From Thiobacillaceae bacterium (GTDB lineage: Bacteria; Pseudomonadota; Gammaproteobacteria; Burkholderiales; Thiobacillaceae), in the NCBI GenBank assembly GCA_024643305.1, contig JAHENE010000082.1, positions 1 through 8,404 on the forward strand: a stretch of DNA of 8,404 bases. The letters run 5' to 3'. The notes beneath the pieces are model-generated. The model saw only the letters and a list, made by a program, of their open reading frames with translations, did not search any database and was not told the origin of the DNA. Shown here in pieces: positions 6,172 to 8,404 of the stretch. Each line of letters begins with the position of its first letter. Position 1 is the first letter of the stretch. The translations under genes and the position numbers were made by a program.

Positions 6172-8310
6172 ATGGGTGAATTGAAGTCATCCTTTACATC
6201 CACTAGTTCCTTGGATACTGGATTAGTCTGTCTGGTGATGCTGGCCAGACTTCATCATATTGCTTCTGACCCCGATCAGTTGTCACACCAGTTCAAAGCA
6301 TCTGGCGAAGGTTTTGGTAGGGATGAAATCCTGCTTGCTTCAAAACACCTTGGTTTGTTGGTCAAGTACGTGAAGACAACCTTGGGCCGGCTTGATAAAA
6401 CACCCTTACCCGCAATGGCCAGCGGCCGTGATGGACGATTTTTCATTCTTGCAAAGGTTGATAAGGATCAGGTCTTGATCCATGACCCGGCAGCAGGACG
6501 ACCACAGAACTTATCGCTATCCGAGCTGGACGAACGCTGGAATGGTGAACTGATACTTTTCACTTCCCGTGCTTCACTTGCAGGGGAGATGAGCAAGTTC
6601 GACTTCTCCTGGTTTATTCCCGCCATCGTCAAATACCGCAAGTTGCTGATGGAGGTGCTGCTGGTCAGTTTTGTGCTTCAGATGTTTGCCTTGGTTACGC
6701 CGCTGTTTTTCCAGGTGGTCATGGACAAGGTGTTGGTTCACCGTGGTTTTACCACGCTGGATGTGATCGCTGTCGGTCTGCTGGTGGTGGTGATATTTGA
6801 AGTGATATTGAATGGGTTGCGTGGCTACGTATTTGCGCATACCACCAGCCGCATCGATGTGGAACTGGGTGCCCGCCTTTTCCGCCATTTGCTCAATTTG
6901 CCCATGGCATATTTCGAATCCAGACGGATAGGTGACTCGGTGGCGCGAGTAAGGGAACTGGAGAATATCCGAGCTTTTCTTACCGGCAACGCCCTTACTA
7001 TTGCGCTCGATCTGTTGTTCTCTCTCGTGTTCATTGCCGTGATGCTGTACTACAGTGCATGGCTGACACTAATAGTAGTGCTTTCGCTTCCGTGCTACGG
7101 AATTTTGTCTGCACTGGCCACTCCTGTGCTACGCAGCCGCCTGCATGAAAAGTTCAATCGCGGAGCAGAGAACCAGGCTTTCCTGGTGGAGACCATTTCA
7201 GGGATTGGCACAGTCAAGTCCATGTCAGTAGAGCCGCAACTAACCAGACATTGGGACAACCAGCTTGCCGCTTATGTTTCTGCCGGTTTTCGTACTGCAA
7301 CAATTGGCCTGTTTGCCAACGGCGGGGTGACACTTATCGGAAAATTGGTGACTGTGGCCACGATGTGGTTGGGAGCAAGGCTTGTAATTGGCGGCGAAAT
7401 GACAGTTGGCCAGTTGATTGCTTTCAACATGCTGGCCGGCCAGGTTGCGCAACCGGTGATGCGGCTGGCAAATCTTTGGACGGATTTCCAGCAGACGGGT
7501 ATTTCCATGCAGAGGCTGGGCGATATTCTCAATACGCGAACAGAACTTTCTGGCAACAAAAGCAGTTTGCCGCCAATACAGGGGCGCATCGAATTCGACC
7601 AGGTGACATTCCGTTACCGTCCTGACGCTGCCGAGGTGTTGCGCGGCATCAATCTGACGCTGTCGCCTGGTGAAGTCGTTGGAGTGGTGGGGCGCTCTGG
7701 TTCGGGCAAGAGCACGCTCGCCAAGTTGGTGCAGCGGTTGTATGTGCCAGAGCGAGGAAGGGTGCTGATTGACGGTATGGATCTGGCGCTTGCAGATGTG
7801 TCGTCACTGCGTCGCCAGATCGGCGTAGTGTTGCAAGAGAATGTTCTTTTCAACCGCACCATCCGGGAAAATATTGCGCTGGCCGATCCGGGTGCACCGC
7901 TTGAGATGGTGATGGCGGCAGCGAAACTGGCCGGAGCGCATGAATTTATTCTTGAGTTGCCGGAAGCTTACGACACCATGGTGGGCGAGCATGGTTCGAC
8001 GCTTTCCGGCGGCCAGCGCCAGCGCATAGCCATAGCACGTGCGCTGATGACTCGCCCGCGCATTCTCATCTTTGACGAAGCGACAAGTGCACTGGATTAT
8101 GAGTCCGAACGCATTGTCCAACAGAACATGAAAGCCATCTGTCAGGGGCGTACCGTAATTATCATTGCCCACCGGCTTTCGGCTGTACGTGACGCCAATC
8201 GCATTATTGTCCTGGATCGAGGCCAAATCGTAGAGTCAGGAACCCATACTGAGCTGTTGGGACATGAGGCCGGGCATTATTCCCGGCTGCATCGATTGCA
8301 GCAGGCTTAA
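6172..8310 (+). CDS. Type I secretion ABC transporter, HlyB family (permease/ATPase with C39-like domain)
   Basis: This is a 712-residue inner-membrane exporter, close to the usual HlyB length. Residues 1 to about 135 form a C39 peptidase-like domain without protease residues: Thr16 occupies the Cys position (LDTGL) and Phe90 the His position (DGRFFIL), while Asp105 remains. Such domains bind the substrate without cutting it. The membrane domain (about 150-440) opens with KFDFSWFIPAIVKYRK and contains TPLFFQVVMDKVLVHRGF, both strongly HlyB-like, with about six helices. The nucleotide-binding domain has Walker A GRSGSGKST (507-515), Q-loop Gln555, signature LSGGQ (611-615), Walker B ILIFDE (631-636), SALD (639-642) and switch His667, so it should be a working ATPase. 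ATG 6172 has no clear ribosome binding site but fits the expected N-terminus. It lies 34 bases after the lipase gene and 5 bases before a HlyD-type gene, which marks the RTX lipase as its probable substrate. Confidence 0.96.
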   Translation: MGELKSSFTSTSSLDTGLVCLVMLARLHHIASDPDQLSHQFKASGEGFGRDEILLASKHLGLLVKYVKTTLGRLDKTPLPAMASGRDGRFFILAKVDKDQVLIHDPAAGRPQNLSLSELDERWNGELILFTSRASLAGEMSKFDFSWFIPAIVKYRKLLMEVLLVSFVLQMFALVTPLFFQVVMDKVLVHRGFTTLDVIAVGLLVVVIFEVILNGLRGYVFAHTTSRIDVELGARLFRHLLNLPMAYFESRRIGDSVARVRELENIRAFLTGNALTIALDLLFSLVFIAVMLYYSAWLTLIVVLSLPCYGILSALATPVLRSRLHEKFNRGAENQAFLVETISGIGTVKSMSVEPQLTRHWDNQLAAYVSAGFRTATIGLFANGGVTLIGKLVTVATMWLGARLVIGGEMTVGQLIAFNMLAGQVAQPVMRLANLWTDFQQTGISMQRLGDILNTRTELSGNKSSLPPIQGRIEFDQVTFRYRPDAAEVLRGINLTLSPGEVVGVVGRSGSGKSTLAKLVQRLYVPERGRVLIDGMDLALADVSSLRRQIGVVLQENVLFNRTIRENIALADPGAPLEMVMAAAKLAGAHEFILELPEAYDTMVGEHGSTLSGGQRQRIAIARALMTRPRILIFDEATSALDYESERIVQQNMKAICQGRTVIIIAHRLSAVRDANRIIVLDRGQIVESGTHTELLGHEAGHYSRLHRLQQA

Positions 8311-8315
8311 CTAAA

Positions 8316-8404
8316 ATGCCAACGCTACAAGCTGCTTCAGATTTGTTCAAGCGTTATGTTCAGGCGTTTCGTCTTGCCTGGTCGCGCAGATCAGAATTTG
8401 ATGC
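8316..8404 (+). CDS. HlyD-family type I secretion membrane fusion protein (5' end only)
   Basis: Translation from ATG 8316 stays open to the right edge (29 complete codons). The segment FKRYVQAFRLAWSRRSEFD looks like the short amphipathic cytoplasmic N-terminus that precedes the single membrane helix in HlyD-type adaptors, where an RYxLVW-like element occupies the same place. The start lies five bases after the exporter stop, with no strong ribosome binding site, so coupled reinitiation is likely. The protein would join the exporter to a TolC-type outer-membrane channel. The call rests mainly on position, because the membrane helix and the rest are outside the window. Confidence 0.75.
   Translation, partial: MPTLQAASDLFKRYVQAFRLAWSRRSEFD

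Noticed and set aside
6172..6580. Active C39 peptidase (bacteriocin-type processing exporter)
   Set aside because: The Cys and His positions are Thr16 and Phe90, and the partner substrate is an RTX protein with a C-terminal signal, not a double-glycine leader peptide.

Overview
The window holds part of a type I secretion locus of a Gram-negative bacterium, most likely a beta- or gammaproteobacterium. The evidence for this is a very HlyB-like transporter, a HlyD-type adaptor beginning at the right edge, a giant glycine/aspartate-rich RTX substrate, and mixed GC of about 45-60%. All genes lie on the + strand and are packed head to tail, with gaps of 34 bases at most. I see no tRNA, rRNA, transposase, phage gene or CRISPR array, and no promoter I could defend.

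Layout. (1) Bases 1-351 are the 3' end of a gene cut by the left edge. It encodes a protein with the same pre-RTX segment as the large gene, but it stops after barely one RTX block. (2) Bases 348-1064 encode a 238-residue protein with two N-terminal membrane segments and a probable periplasmic domain; its GTG start overlaps the preceding TGA. (3) Bases 1074-6137 encode a 1687-residue RTX protein. It has an N-terminal class 3 lipase-type alpha/beta-hydrolase domain (GHSLGG, Ser207), a central region, a long RTX/beta-roll region, a haemolysin-type calcium-binding-related domain and a Thr/Ser-rich C-terminus. (4) Bases 6172-8310 encode a HlyB-family ABC exporter with a degenerate C39-like domain. 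(5) Bases 8316 to the right edge begin a HlyD-family membrane fusion protein.

How it probably works. The exporter and the HlyD-type adaptor, with a TolC-like outer-membrane protein not seen here, would export the lipase unfolded to the outside, where calcium folds its RTX repeats. No HlyC-type acyltransferase is present in the window, and the substrate carries an enzyme domain, so this looks like a secreted lipase/phospholipase and not an acylated pore-forming toxin.

The most interesting feature is the left third. A truncated paralog shares 121 perfectly identical bases with the lipase gene and is translationally coupled to a two-TM protein. A low-GC block of about 660 bases spans the junction between that protein and the start of the lipase. 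This resembles cassette shuffling in polymorphic effector/immunity loci. The immunity idea is a hypothesis from gene order, topology and composition, not something the sequence proves.
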